A stretch of DNA of 64,000 nucleotides from Cyrtodaria siliqua (GCA_037043455.1 JAWPHD010005548.1:62001-126000); one strand, 5' to 3'. Numbered from the stretch's first letter, positions 34,861 through 47,721 are shown. The notes: generated by a model from the sequence alone, not told the origin. Numbers and translations are program-made.

Positions 34861-35197
34861 GTATCTCAGTAAACAGCTTACCATGCTGAGCGGTGGAAGT
34901 GTGGATCTCAGTAAATAGCTTACCATGCTGTGCGGTGGAAGTGTGGATCTCAGTAAATAGCTTACCATGCTGAGCGGTGGAAGTGAGGATCTCAGTAAAT
35001 AGCTTACCATGCTGTGCGTTGGAAGTGTGGATCTCAGTAAATAACTTACTATGCTGAGCGGTGGAAGTGTGGATCTGTGTAAATAGCTTACCTTCATATG
35101 CAGCGGAAGTGTAGATCTCAGTAAATAGCTTACTATGCTGAGCGGTGAAACTGTGGATCTCAGTAAATAGCTTACCTTGCTATGCGGCAGAAGTGAC
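34861..35197. repeat. 42 bp tandem repeat, ~8 copies
   Basis: The unit is close to ATCTCAGTAAATAGCTTACC then ATGCTGAGCGGTGGAAGTGTGG. Period starts at 34,863, 34,905 and 34,947 show exactly 42 bases. Because 42 is a multiple of three, the reverse strand stays open over six units (34,822-35,097) with a 14-residue repeat; I regard this as a by-product of the period. Related CCGTAAATAG phrases occur at 35,546 and at 40,062-40,127. Confidence 0.92.
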
Positions 35198-38100
35198 TAA
35201 CTGTTGTTTATTGGCTCATTAAAACATTACTTTCATTAGAATGCGGGAGCCGTGCCTTTCTCTTATTATCGACTAGATTATTTTGGTTATTTAACGCGCT
35301 CTGTGGATAGACTACGACAAAAGTGGCCGACAGATGAGGCTGTCTACTTGTCTACGTCCAGTGTTGTAGCTACGCAGACGCGCACCGTGGCACTTGCATC
35401 GGCGTCGTCATTTTTTATTTATGTTTTTCAAATATAGCTAATATAATTTATGTTGCTGTGGAGTGGGGGCTGTGGATTTGCCTCGGTGTTATAAGACATC
35501 GACGTTCATGTATACATCTTGTTACGTAATTTCTTCATATAGCGCTCCGTAAATAGCTTAGTACAGTTGTGTGACTTAAGTAGCAGCCGAAACGTGTGAT
35601 GCAATGTGGTAGAGTGTGGTTTTGTCATTAAGCAACTAATAATTGCATGTGTTGAATTTATGCTAACCTTAACATTATTAGGCCAACTCCCTGTAGATTT
35701 TAGAGGGAAGTAGATTGTCATCTGAAAGTAACCCAGGTGAAATCTCATTGGTAAATAATTAGTTAGTAAGTTAATCTTGGAAAGAAAGTTGAAGTGTCAA
35801 GGAGTCTCTTGAAATTATATTTCGCATCCATCTTGGATCAGTTATTTTAACCATTTCGTAGTTGCTTAATTCATAGTTACAATGTCTGTATATTTGTATT
35901 CTTATAGTTTCGTAAAAATATAGGACAGTTATGTTTTAATAAATAAAATTGTGTACCATGGTTTGGAAGTGTTTAGAAATGGATTTAGGATTTGGAAGGT
36001 AGGAAACATATTTGTTTTATTCTTGGTCATTGATTAATGTCATATTTATATATCATTGATTCCTTCTTAAATTGATCAAGGGATTGGTAATTGACAAATT
36101 ACCAAATGTAATTGACAAATTACCAAACCATAGGGATTAACAAGTGAGTATAACTATGTTGTAATTGCCGGACATCTGTTTGCGTCTATAAGACTGAATA
36201 TAATAGTTAAATGGCATAAAGTATGTTCGTGCGTCCGTTGGCGGATATGTACATTTTATAAGTAATCATTATATGAATATAGGCACCAACTGTATATTGA
36301 TGTTTGCTAGACATTTGAATCGATTGTCTGTGTCCAGTTTGTTATGATGTAGTTTAAAGGTACATGAACTAATTCAGACATTTTATGTACAGATATATGT
36401 AGAGCTGGTGGCGAGCTGGTGAATAGAATGTGAAGAGAGTTGAATGTGATAAATATAGTCTTTGTACCCTATACATGTAATAATAACTATGTGACTGTAT
36501 TGTGACTATGCTATTCAATAGTTTATACTGCTGGTATGCGCTGAGGAATTTGTATCTTTTGCAATATGTTAATACATCCATTAACAGTAAGAGTGTAATA
36601 TATGAGTAATACGTGATGTTAAAAGAATTAAGTACGATGCGTTTTAAATACATTAAGTAATTGTATAGATGATAAAGTTCATATTTAATATGTAATATGT
36701 AAGTTGTTGCTTAATTACTTAATCTGTGATATGGAATGTATATATGGAGTAATATTTTAGACGACTTACGTTGAGTATTGTATACTTCCAGAGATGTTTT
36801 TTATTCATTACCCATGAAACTTGTTGTTTTTTTAAAACAGTTCTTTTTAACCCTATGACAAATAATATGAACTAAATATTATTTTCTACTGGTTTGTATT
36901 CATGTTTTGATAAAGCCTAATGTAGTAAAGTGCTATACGTTTTGAAGTTGTTAAGAATTCTTTCATTTTATAAATGTATAAAATGTGGGTTATATAGAAA
37001 CTATGCAAAACACTTTTATCAAACATAATTAGTTAACTCATATTAGCGTATATAAAGAATATTTCGTGTGAAAAACTCTCTAAAAAGCAAAATGCTTACC
37101 ATTTTCATTCAAAATCCACGTTTGTAAACAGACATTGAGAATCATTGACTATTCGTGGCGAAACCGATACTACTGTCGATGAACGACCGTGATTGGTTTT
37201 CGTCGAGAATCCATTTGCGCTGATTCCGGGTTTACACCCAGTGAGATTTACAGGTGTAAATCATGTGTGTTTTGATCATTTGGTAAAAGGACATTTGTAG
37301 TAAAAATAGATATTTATTTGATGTTCAATATTTTGAATGAATTTACTTTTTGTAAAATCATTGATATAATTCTATGTCTGTGTCAAACTAGCTGAGCATG
37401 CATAGAAGTTATATTGCCTACTCCATATAGTGAGTGAATTTGATTTTTAAGCTGAATTTATTTATCAGTGTTAGTGAGTACATCAGACAGCCTGAGTATT
37501 CATGAACTCTGAGTATTAGAATGGCAATTGTACAGTTAAGGGGAGCTAATTAAAAAAATCCGGTTGGGATTAGATAATTATCTTTCCTGATTAATATTTT
37601 TGGGAGGGATTTGTCAATAATCTTTCCTGAGATTGAGTTTGATGTGGATATCAGATAGATTATTGAGTATTGGATAGTCAGTATTGGTTTATTGGAGTTA
37701 GTATTTATTGGGTCAGTGATTCAGTCGAGTTTAAGGTTGTGTTTCAAAGACATAAAAGTTCTTTAGAAACGGTTGTTTATATTGAGTTGTTTGATTTTAG
37801 CTCAGAGATTCAGGTTTACCAGTATACTTACATGTAGCTAACACTGTTGTATACTAATCATGATTAACTTGAAAAATAGATAGCATTTTATTTCAGGGTA
37901 TTTGTTTTCAGGAAGAGCATCTATATCCTTTATGAACAGGCGTACTTGATAAAATATGTGTTACTTACACTAATATGGAGTAACCTCCCTTTTACTATTC
38001 ATTTGTGTTTGATTGTGTCTTCAGATTGAATTAGTTCGGAATTAAATTATTGGAATTAATTACCTCACTTTATAGGAATTTAATATTTATTGGAAATAAT

Positions 38101-38474
38101 TAAACTTTTGAATTTAAATTTAAATTTAAATAACAAGGTATTATTTATAAGCTATTGAGTCTGTACTTAGCTATATTCTGGTAAAGTAAATTGTTGTGTA
38201 TGTAAAACTGAATTAAGGTTTACTTTGGCAATATAATTTTTTGGATTTAGTATTTAATACTTGATAGATGTTTAACTTAGTTTGATTTTTATTTAAATTA
38301 AATTATTTAATTTAATATTCAGTTTTGACTTTGACATTCTATTAGTGTGATTAAATATTCATATAGGGATAAGAAAGCACACACTTTGAATATTTTATTT
38401 CAGCATTACGATACTAGTGTTTGAATTACGTGATAGGTTTAAGTGATATATAGGTTCAACACTTCTACATTACG
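35198..38474. other. ~3.3 kb AT-rich stretch without recognisable genes
   Basis: Long AT-rich DNA with short, unconserved open frames on both strands. A 36,070-36,130 segment contains duplicated ATTGACAAATTACCAAA. 37,555-37,640 has two AATCTTTCCTGA-type blocks. I see no promoter, RNA gene or known element. Confidence 0.5.
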
Positions 38475-39600
38475 ATGTCGGATGAAATGGTGAATAGAGT
38501 TTTGAATAAGATAGATGAGATGCAGAGACGACAAGTTGAGAGGGAGGAATATGGGGGTGATGTTGATCTGTGCGAGGAACAAGTGCTTTGTTACAGGTGT
38601 GGACAGGTTGGACATATCAAGATAGGATGAAGTCATCTTGGACCATAGTCGGAGACAGGCACATTAGCTAAGGTTGCCGATTCCTATAGACATACACCAC
38701 AGATGGATGCGTTTAGACGACCTTATTGGCCGCAAAACTATACAGGTTTCAACGTATGCAGTCAATGCATACCAGATGGGCTAATATGAACGAGCAATGA
38801 GGTTGGCATGAGAGTGAATGGAGTTATTTTCACGGTATCGGAATCGTTCTACAGAAGCCACTTGGATGATGTAGATATACAATCCATGGACAACGTATTA
38901 GAAGTTGTGTGTGCCGATGGGAACAGCCTGCCATACTTAGGTTATGAACAATCAAATCGAGACTGCAATATTTTGTATGTGTCGTGCTCGGCCGTTTCCA
39001 AAGGTCCATTATCATACTCGTTTTTACATCAGAGCCAGCATTGCTGTAGATGGATTAGCCATGGGTCAGACCAAAGAATGTTTGCTTCTTATGGTTCCAG
39101 AGACTGCTGCCAAAAGACGAATACCACGGCTACTTGGTACCAACGTTCTTCAATCATTTATGGTGGAAACCAAGAACAAATATGGAAATCAGTTCCTGCA
39201 GAAGGCCCATGTACATGTACCATGGTACTTGGCTTTCGACTGTTTGACTCTACGAGAGAAATCACTTAGGCGGAATAAGGACTCCATTGCCATAGTGAAG
39301 AGTGCGGAAAGCATACCTGTCACCATAGAGCCGAATTCAACGATAGTTGTGCCTGGTTACTTGGATAAGGAGATACCTTACCATCAGACATCGACGTTAT
39401 CGAACATATCAGATGCCATTGATGTTGCTACAGGTACAGGGACACAGGCTTGGTGGATGTACATATCTCCAATATAACTACAAGGACAGTACGGATTCAG
39501 CCACATGAAATTATGTGTGACATTTACCCTTTGACTGTAACCGACCAACCCGATACTATAGAAGCCAAGGACAACCAGGATCGCCAAATGTCACAGGGCT
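38475..39600 (+). pseudogene. Decayed LTR-retroelement gag/protease fragment
   Basis: 38,475-38,630 reads 51 residues ending in a zinc knuckle, CYRCGQVGHIKIG, where an in-frame TGA takes the place of the fourth Cys of CX2CX4HX4C. After a gap, 38,808-39,600 carries protease-region sequence in at least two frames: ADGNSLPYLGY, then ETAAKRRIPRLLGTNVLQSF, then SIPVTIEPNSTIVVPG. The LGTNVL and VEP/VIEP..T blocks are typical of the aspartic protease and following linker in mollusc Ty3/Gypsy-like elements (recollection). No RT, LTR or integrase seen nearby. Frameshifts near 38,945-38,980 and 39,450 and the stop show it is dead. Confidence 0.65.
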
Positions 39601-39850
39601 AGAAAAATGTGCAGCCAGACTAGGGCTCGAACCCGGGACATTCGGACTACCGTTCCGATGCTCTACCGACTAAGCTAACCGGCCGAACAATGCAACATCC
39701 GTCTACCTGTCAGATATCTATCAACGTGACATATTCCCCCTACAGATTGAAATTCATCCTCAAATTTCCATGGGTATAGAGAATCATTTGCATGTTTCTC
39801 GGAGTTTACTCAGTCACGGTCCTGCCAGGATCGTCAAATGCCACAGGGCT
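39575..39850. repeat. 26 bp direct repeat flanking the SINE region
   Basis: CCAGGATCGYCAAATGYCAC plus AGGGCT occurs at 39,575-39,600 and 39,825-39,850, exactly 250 bases apart with two mismatches. It could be part of the SINE body present twice, or a flanking duplication. Confidence 0.7.
39601..39690 (-). repeat. tRNA-derived SINE head
   Basis: Reverse-strand sequence has an A-box-like TTAGCTTAGTCGGTAGAGC, a perfect 5 bp anticodon stem (TCGGA/TCCGA) with loop ACGGTAG (GGT at the anticodon position), and a B box, CGGGTTCGAGCCC. The acceptor stem pairs poorly, so a working tRNA gene is unlikely. The GCACATTTTTCTAGCCCTGTG tail on the same strand suggests a SINE body. Confidence 0.72.
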
Positions 39851-41740
39851 GTGACAGCAATATATTGAAAAACTGTTATCATTTAATATTTGAAAAACTG
39901 TTATCAAATTATCTGATGATCAGAAACTATCTAGACTGTGTTCATGTAAAGCTTCCTAAGTAGTTAACCATCTCTCTTGCTGGAATAACATACACATTTA
40001 CTTATAAAGCGTAAAACATGGCCGCAACAGTTGTGTGGTAGCACATATCACGTACAGCTTCGTAAATAGGTCATCTACGTATGTGGTCACACTTCCTTGT
40101 TTACATATATGTACAGCTCCGTAAATAGAAAATACATAATGTGTCGTTGAACTTGCTCTGTTTCCATGGAGCGCTTTGCAAAACCAGGTAACTACTGGCC
40201 TCAGTATACAGCTTATTAAACAAGAAAAAGAAAAAGGTGCGAAACTACTCGTCACTATTTTCTAGTACGGAAAATCACTAATGGAAGTAGATACATGAAC
40301 GAGACGTAATAGTTGGCTGTTACATAAGTAGCTCCTTTAACGTCTGTATATTTTTGGTAAATATAAATTGACTGTTGAGTTCCGGTTTACTTGCGCGCGC
40401 AGCAGGCTATGTATTACGCTTTAATAACGAACGCCATTTTGCGACGGATCCTGGTGTACAGTAGGTCGACGTTATACGTTACATTGGACATTTCAAGCCA
40501 TTGTAATCATTGCAAAATCGTGGGCGAGAATATTTTTTGGCGAAAGGTAAGTACCGTAGATAAGTTTTGGTAGGTAATATGGCATATTATTGTTGTGGTG
40601 GAGAAGTAGGTCATGCTTCACGGCCACGGGTCTGTCCACAAGTTCATGAATGTGTGGCAATGGCTGTGGGCAGTGTTGAGAACTTGTCACACACCATTAC
40701 GGGGCTTATTTGAAAGGGATGTTGTGGAGTGTCTATATGGATTTATAAGATTATGTTGAGTGAGAAAAAGTTGGCCTATGTGGGGCAAGAGTTTGTTATT
40801 GTTTTATGGTTGTTATTGTTTGCGCATGCGCATAAGTTAGGATCGCTCTGTCGCTCATTTTGTCACAGCCATCTTGAAAATTTGTTGTTTTTTTTATGTT
40901 AGTTTTAGTTCAAGCAGGAAGTGTTGGTGAAGAGTGAAAGGACAGGTGGGTATATGCAACATTCATTTAGTGTGCAGGTGACGTAACTATGATTCGTTTA
41001 ACTGAATAGCTGTCGTTTTGTTTTTTCGAGGAAGACTTTTGGGTTTTCTTGTTCATTCGTTTGCTCCCATAGATGGTTCGAAATACCTTTCAAGAGCATT
41101 ACTATGTCTTGCACAATAAGTGAATAAATTATGTTTTTGTGAAAGCTGAAGTTAAACAGATTTCCGCACGCGACAGACCTTGATGGGTGGTTTTCCTCGT
41201 GAGAGACTGCTGTCAATCTCTTCCCAGCCATGTCGAAATTGATTGTTTGTTTTGGTATGGTAGTTTACGTCATTGTCAACACATGTAAGATTATATCTGA
41301 CGGTCGATTTATTTTTTGGTGGAGACGGACCACCAGTTTTCCCGGGTAGAACCAGTTCTGTACACCTCCCGATGCTTATGGATGAAAAGGCAAAGTAAAT
41401 GGTTGCTGCGCATTTTGGAAAGTCAACCTGGTAACGTTGAAATGTCATTGACCAAAAGTGACACAGAGACAGATCACAGAGCAAACACATCGAAGCATTG
41501 AACGGTAGTTGCTCATAACTGCGATAATGTTGTCTCCGCGATAGTATAGAATGATAGAGAGAGAAAGAGATCGTCTTAAAGGGTTTGCTGTCTGAAATAC
41601 CACTTGAGCTGTAAAATCAGGTTCTTCGTGCGCTTTAAAATGTGAGCATGGCCATGTAAACGCTTGTTCGCAACCGGGTGAGAAAGGTCTCGAAAAGTCA
41701 TGGATTGACGTGTATGATACTGGAAATATTGTCTGATCTC
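39851..41740. other. Non-coding stretch with degenerate repeats
   Basis: 40,045-40,135 has two ACAGCTYCGTAAATAG phrases related to the 42 bp array. 41,070-41,115 shares GATGGTTCGAAA then TTTCAAGAGCATTAC with 42,959-42,990. No gene recognised. Confidence 0.5.
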
Positions 41741-43270
41741 GTGTATGTTTATCACTGGAAATATTGTCTGGTCTCGTGTATGTTTATCTTCTTTGCGTTT
41801 GTGGAGAAAGCCTGTATTATACGATACTGTGTTTCCTTGTCTTTGCAGTGATCTGCTTCAGCTGGCAGGTGCTAGGCGATTGTGGATTTTGCAGCCTGTT
41901 TGCATTTTGGCGCCCTTTGCTTTCTATTAAGGTATGTCCTGATGGTAGTCATACATGTGATATTTTCAGGAGGGTTACCAGGGAGATTTGACTTTTTTCC
42001 CAGGGAGATTTGACAAAAATCAGGGAGATTTGACAAAAATCAGGGAGGTTTTTATACTCAAATTTTTAACGCGTACCGGTATATTTTTTTTCTGATATAA
42101 ACCTTAATAAAGGGGGTAAATCAGCATAAAAACATGATATTTTATACATACAATACTGTTTATTTCATGTTAGCATAGCATATAATCAAGTATAGCATGT
42201 AATTAAACACTTTATATAGACTCCGTCCACTTTTTAACCACTAATTACAACAAGACTTGGCTGCTGCAAGCATCACCTTTGTCGGTTAATGATGATCATT
42301 AATCTGCTTTCATGAACATACCATAAAATAATATCAATTATAATATTAATCAAATTAATATACCAAATATCAATCGATGCCGAATTCGCTAATTACCACC
42401 CCACTTACAGTCGGTGTATTCCTATCATAATCAACCTCCCATGGACATTACAGGTATCGCCGCCACGTGTCATAAAAAAAACAATCCAATCATTATTTTC
42501 ACACAATAAACCAATTACCTGACATGCTAATCCTTTTAATTACCCGCCCAGGGGCAATGTTTTCACAGATATAGATAAGACGGCAAGTGTATATTTGATC
42601 ACTCGGAAAACTCGGTCTTGATCTAATAAATCATAGCAATTACCCAAAAGGATTCGCAAATAGCGAAATTTTGTAAATCGGCGGAAAATACCGGGAGAAA
42701 TGGAGCTCCCGGCGGGACGGCGGGAGATATCACATGTATGGGTAGTCGTTGCGTACCTTATATGTTATAGTGCATTGCATGTGTGATAGTGTCTTGGGTA
42801 AACCGGCATGACCGAGATGGCATATTGAACGTCTTACAGCTGCATTGTTGAAGTGGCATGACCCAGATGGCATATTGAACGGTTTGCAGGTTTGTTGGTT
42901 GAACTGGTATGACCCAGATGGGAAAGGCACAGGATGTCTAATGTTAAAACTGTACACAGATGGTTCGAAACTGCTTTCAAGAGCATTACCGATGTTGCTT
43001 GTTGTCATGGACAAATCAGGGGTAATTCCATTGCACGTCCTGCCATAAAGGTTGACTGACGTGTGTGATACAGGACATTTTATGTCGTGTATGTGTTTTT
43101 CTTTGTGTATGTGGAGAAATCATTTTTTATAACATCTCGTGTTTCCTTGTCTTTGCAGAGTTTAACATCTGTTGCCAGGCTGATAGAAAATTGGGGATAT
43201 TGCACGCTGTCTGTGTTCTGGCGTCTGTTCTAGCGTCCTTGGCTTCGTAGTCAGGTATATGCTGAAGGTC
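41741..43270 (+). repeat. Diverged local duplication with exon-like modules
   Basis: 41,745-41,990 and 43,060-43,270 are related: both have TCGTGTATGT, TTCTTTG..T.TGTGGAGAAA, TGTTTCCTTGTCTTTGCAG, ~80-95 variable bases, then AGGTATG or AGGTATA. Between them, TGGCATGACCCAGATGG-type phrases recur at about 42,806, 42,854 and 42,906, and again at 43,329. The CTTTGCAG..GGTAT layout looks like an internal exon with splice sites. The exon frames are short and not conserved. Confidence 0.6.
41971..42050. repeat. Short tandem CAGGGAGATTTGAC repeat
   Basis: About four CAGGGAGATTTGAC/CAGGGAGGTTT units with ~20 base spacing. Confidence 0.85.
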
Positions 43271-43829
43271 TTAGTTATATATCGTATATGTGGACGTGCA
43301 TTGCATGTGTGGTATTTATGTGTGTAAACTGGCATGACCCAGATTGGAAAGGGGCATCAGTTGAAGACATGTTGCCTTATGCATATCACTAGGTAAGTAT
43401 ACACTATAGGATCTATGGAAGAACAAGTGGCTGGTCTGTGTTATGCCAAAAAAAACAATATCTGTGTTTCCGGTGGCCCGACCGACCCTATTTTTAAGGG
43501 GCCAACCCTAAAACTTTCAATGAAAAAAAAAAAATGTTCTGAACAATGATTTATTGCAATATATCGAGGTAAACTTACATTACAGAGGAACTTTCAGTTG
43601 TATCATCAACTTGTTTGGGGTTTATAAGATAAATACATGTAGCATCTCAAAATATCTTGCTCGAAAAACAAACTTATATAAATTTCCTACCTACCGACCC
43701 TACTTTTTTAAAGCATGCAATAGGAAACACACCTATTTTATTTTTTTCCTTAACAGCCTACATGGTGGTGGAACATGTTCTTACAAGCTTAAATGAACAA
43801 AAGACCATATGTATGGACAAAGGTTAGGT
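43271..43829. other. Non-coding spacer
   Basis: Includes the dispersed GGCCCGACCGACCC phrase near 43,475 also seen at 11,110. No gene seen. Confidence 0.45.
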
Positions 43830-44390
43830 GTTTTTTTTACAATGATCACCATGACGTGATGTTGAGCCATGTCGAAAACTAATTTGATTCCACATCAAAC
43901 ATGCCCGCCAGACATGGAGTGATATAATAAGGACTTGTATAAAAATTTGTTGCGCCTACTCTGAAACTACTTGGTGGACCTTCATGACACTGCAGAGGGA
44001 TGTTGCTCTTGCAGCCCAGTTGAACCTGGCAAATCTTCAGGCTGGGCAAAAAATGCAAGACGGCCGGCACTGTTAAAAGTAAGCTTAAAACAAAACAAAT
44101 TTGTAGCGACAACTTCCTAAAATGTATAACTGATATTGATATGGGTCTTTCTGTAACATGATGTTGGTCATTGTCAGAAATCATTTTGATGAAACATGAC
44201 TGGGAGCAGCCTTGTCTGTTTACAGTTAACTATTGAAAAATTGTAACGACCACTCCTGTGAAAGAACTTGACAGATTGTCATGAAGCTTCACAGAAATGT
44301 CGCTGATGATGTGTAGTTGTTTCTAGCAAAATTTCAGGTCGGACTGAAAATAAAAACGGCGGCCACGGTTAGAAATGGATTTTTAGATGA
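43830..44390 (+). repeat. Older, diverged copy of the ~320 bp repeat
   Basis: Carries the same ordered blocks as the arrays at 45 and 62 kb (ATGATGTTGGTC, GATATTGATATGGG, TTTCAGGTCGG), with many substitutions. Confidence 0.75.
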
Positions 44391-44892
44391 AACTTGCTGA
44401 CAAAATAATTAGCCGTCAATAAAACTCAGAGAAGTTCGCAGTTTTGCTTATTGCCGACGACTCAGATTTCGCCCAACATGGATAAAAAACGAAGTCGGTC
44501 AAATTAGAGCGAAGTTTAAAGCGACTTCACCTAATTGCGAGACCTCTGATGTATTCCGTGACATGAGTATTGATTGTAAACACTTTCTCTATAGGTTACC
44601 TATTATTCATGTCTGACACAAACATATCGAAACTGCATGGGTTCAGAAATTCAATTCACGCTAAAATCAATTGGAGTGTGATGCAGTATATCGCTAACCA
44701 GTCAGACTGTGTTTTTTTTTATATCGACACCGTAAATGGCGGGTGAACGAACATACATGAGGTCGCTGTTCGGAAAGTCTGCGTCCGCGACCCTGCAAGC
44801 GGTGTCTGAAAGGGTATGGCTGAACAACAAGCATAGTTACCAACCGCTAATAATTAGTTATGGCTTCTATTATTGGTCCAATGGAGACAAAA
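44391..44892. other. Spacer inside the repeat region
   Basis: Not similar to the ~320 bp unit. The open frame 44,736-44,963 (MAGERTYMRSLFGK) runs into the next repeat and has no recognised domain; I do not call it a gene. Confidence 0.4.
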
Positions 44893-46255
44893 TACTGAAA
44901 AGATCAGCAGAGCTTATGCCGTGGTGCTGCGTCCGTCTGTCTGTCCGTAAACCTTTTTTGTAGCGATTACTCCTCTGAAACTACTGAATGGATTTTTATG
45001 AAACTTTACAGAAATGTTGCCCATGAAGTCTAGGTGATCCTAGCAAAAATTCATGTTGATGTGAAATCCAAGATGGCCACCAAATATAAAAATAGGTTTT
45101 TAAAAAACAAGTTTGTAGCGACTACTTCTTGAAAACTATAAGTGATATTGATATGGGACTTTTTCTAAAATGATCAGTATGACATGATGTTGGTCCTTGT
45201 CGAAAATCGTTTTGATTCCACGTTAAACATGGCTGCCAGCGTCCATCTTTGTTTACATAGAGTTATATAATGAAAACTTGTAGCGACTACTCCTCTGAAC
45301 TCCTTGACGGATATTCATGAAACTTCACAGGAATGTTGCTCTTGATGTCTTGATGTCTCATTGATCCTAGCAAAATTTCAGGTCGGACGGAAATTAAAGA
45401 TGGCCGCCACAGCTTAAAATAAAATTTCAAAATACAAGTTTGTAGCGACTACTTCTTGAAAACTATAAGTGATATTGATATGGGACTTTTTCTAAAATGA
45501 TCAGCGGCCGTCTTTGTTTAGATATTAGTTATATAGTAAAAACTTGTAGCAACTACTCCTCTGAAACTACTTGGCGGATTTTCATGACACTTTACAGGAA
45601 TGTTGCTCTTAATGTCTTATCGATCCTAGCAACATTTCAGATCAGCCAGAAATTCAAGATGGCCGCCACAGCTAAAAATAGATTTTTAAAAAATAAGTTT
45701 GTAGCGACTACTTCTTGAAAACTAAAAGTGATATTGATATGGGACTTTTTCTAAAATGATCAGCATGACATGATGGTTATACGAGTCGAACATTATTTTG
45801 ATTCGACGTTAAACATGGCTGCCAGTGGCCATCTTTGTTTACATAGAGTTATATAATGAAAACTTGTAGCGACTACTGCTCTGAAACTATTTGACGGATT
45901 TTCATGAAACTTCACAGGAATGTTGCTCTTGATGTCTTATTGATCCTAGCAAAATTTCAGGTCGGCCGAAAATTTAAGATGGCCGCCATGGCTAAAAATA
46001 GATTTTCAAAATACAAGTTTGTAGCGACTACTTCTTGAAAACTATAAGTGATATTGATATGGGACTTTTTCGAAAATGATCAGCATGACATGATGTTGGT
46101 CCTTGTCAAAAATCGTTTTGATTCGATGTTAAACATGGCTGTCAGCGGCCATGGCTAAAAATAAAATTTCAAAAAACGAGTTTGTACCGACTACTTCCTG
46201 AAATCAAAATCAATCAGTAGAGCTTCAAGGTCATTGACCTCTTGTTTGTTGTTGT
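44893..46255 (+). repeat. Composite repeat with ~320 bp tandem core, copy 1
   Basis: Head GATCAGCAGAGCTTATGCCG, GTCC-rich stretch, then about four units recognisable by GTAGCGACTACTCCTCTGAA (45,281, 45,545, 45,866), TTTCAGGTCGG, AAGATGGCCGCCA, GTGATATTGATATGGGAC and AACATGGCTGCCAG. Full units are ~321 bp; one is shortened to 264. The tail is GTAGAGCTTCAAGGTCATTG at 46,217. ORFs in it are incidental. Confidence 0.9.
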
Positions 46256-47721
46256 TGTAGAAGTTAATTTTCCGCGCTTATTTCTTTTGCCCACTCCCTG
46301 ACGAATGTCTGCGTGGAAGGGAATAAATCTTAATGACAGTGTACGAGTACAGATTGCAGACCATAATATTAAATGTGTTGTTAGATAATATGCCACTTTC
46401 TTTATATGAATAACAATAAAATATCCACATACTGCCTGTCAGCTACTACAAATGTACTTATTGTAGCTTACTATAGTGGTGAAAATAATGTTTAGGTTAT
46501 ATGCTGCAGGGCGAGTGGTAAATTGGTAAGGGCGAGTAGCTATTTGGTTCCACTAGTCCTGCAGCGCGAGTTGATTTTTCCAAATTTTTACACCCCTGCT
46601 TCGGTTAGAATGTAATTTGTCGATAAGGCAAACACGCATTGTTAGAAACCCAGATTATGAACAACTCAGTAAAATATGTATATTGTAATACTCCCCGATG
46701 CACCGTATCTTGAGATATCTCAATTTATCTTGATACTCCATGTTGAGATATCACATTTTATCTTGAGATATCTCAATTTACATCAATATATTTGTATTGA
46801 GATATCTCAATTAATCCCCATAAATCTCAATGTATATCTCAATTTATCTTGAGATAACTGTCTTGAGACATCTTAAGTTGTTTTGAGATAATTATCTTCA
46901 GATATCTCAATGAGTCTTGAGTCATTCATATCTCCAAATAAATTGAGATATATTTTACAATTTCTCAAGATGTATCGCAACTTATCGTGAGATATCTAAC
47001 TTGTGATATCTCAAGATCCCATGTGTCTTGCGGTCGGTATATGCAATTTTAGTAGGATTTTCTAAGTTTGAGTTGGGCTTTATGCCATTTAAAAACTAAC
47101 CATTGATGTAATTCTTGGGTTTGCCTTAGCACTGTTTCATTATATTGACAGTATGCTATCGCTAATGTCCCGTTTAAGTACTGGTTGCTATGGTATTTCG
47201 ATGTCATAGTAAGATGACGTTAAATATAGAATAGCATGTGGCGTGACGTCATGTCACATGACGTCATTATGTCTCGTCGCGTTAAAAAAAAAAATCGCAT
47301 AATATAGCGGCTTTATATAAATTGAGTTTTAGAGTGGAAATGACTTCTGATCGCACATTTCGGACCTTTTTCATGCTATGGAAAAAAAACAGACCGAAAG
47401 AAAAAAAATTCAAAAAAGCTGTTAAAAGGGCTACTTCAGGGTTATCTTAAAAGGTGCTGTTAGGCATGGATGACATTTATAATAATTATGAAGCACATGT
47501 TTGATGTTTACAGGTTTGAGTAGTTCTAAGTTTATTTTGGTGTATTGGATTATGCATTCTTTGGGTTTTTTGGAGCCCGCAGTTAGTAAAAATCATGTCG
47601 GGCATGTAAATTTTACAAGCGGGCATGTTAAAAACAAGACGAAAATGCCAAAATAAATCGGAATGAAATCAGACACAAAAATTAACGACAGCTTGTATAC
47701 TAAATTAAAAGTCGGTTTTTA
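46256..47721. other. Non-coding spacer holding a palindrome cluster
   Basis: No gene. Contains the GATATC-rich cluster listed separately and, at 47,215-47,275, several overlapping TGACGT/ACGTCA motifs. Confidence 0.5.
46708..47016. repeat. TTGAGATATCTCAA palindrome cluster
   Basis: About 300 bp in which the 14 bp palindrome TTGAGATATCTCAA and near variants recur more than ten times, at irregular spacing, on what is effectively both strands. Confidence 0.85.

Noticed and set aside
34822..35097. 91-residue reverse frame with 14-residue repeats
   Set aside because: The 42 bp period is a multiple of three, so one frame stays open automatically; the last units break it.
39601..39686. Functional tRNA-Thr(GGT) gene on the reverse strand
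   Set aside because: Boxes A and B and the anticodon stem are good, but the acceptor stem pairs poorly and a SINE-like tail follows.
44736..44963. Host exon (MAGERTYMRSLFGK)
   Set aside because: The frame continues into the ~320 bp repeat and has no recognised motif or splice signal.
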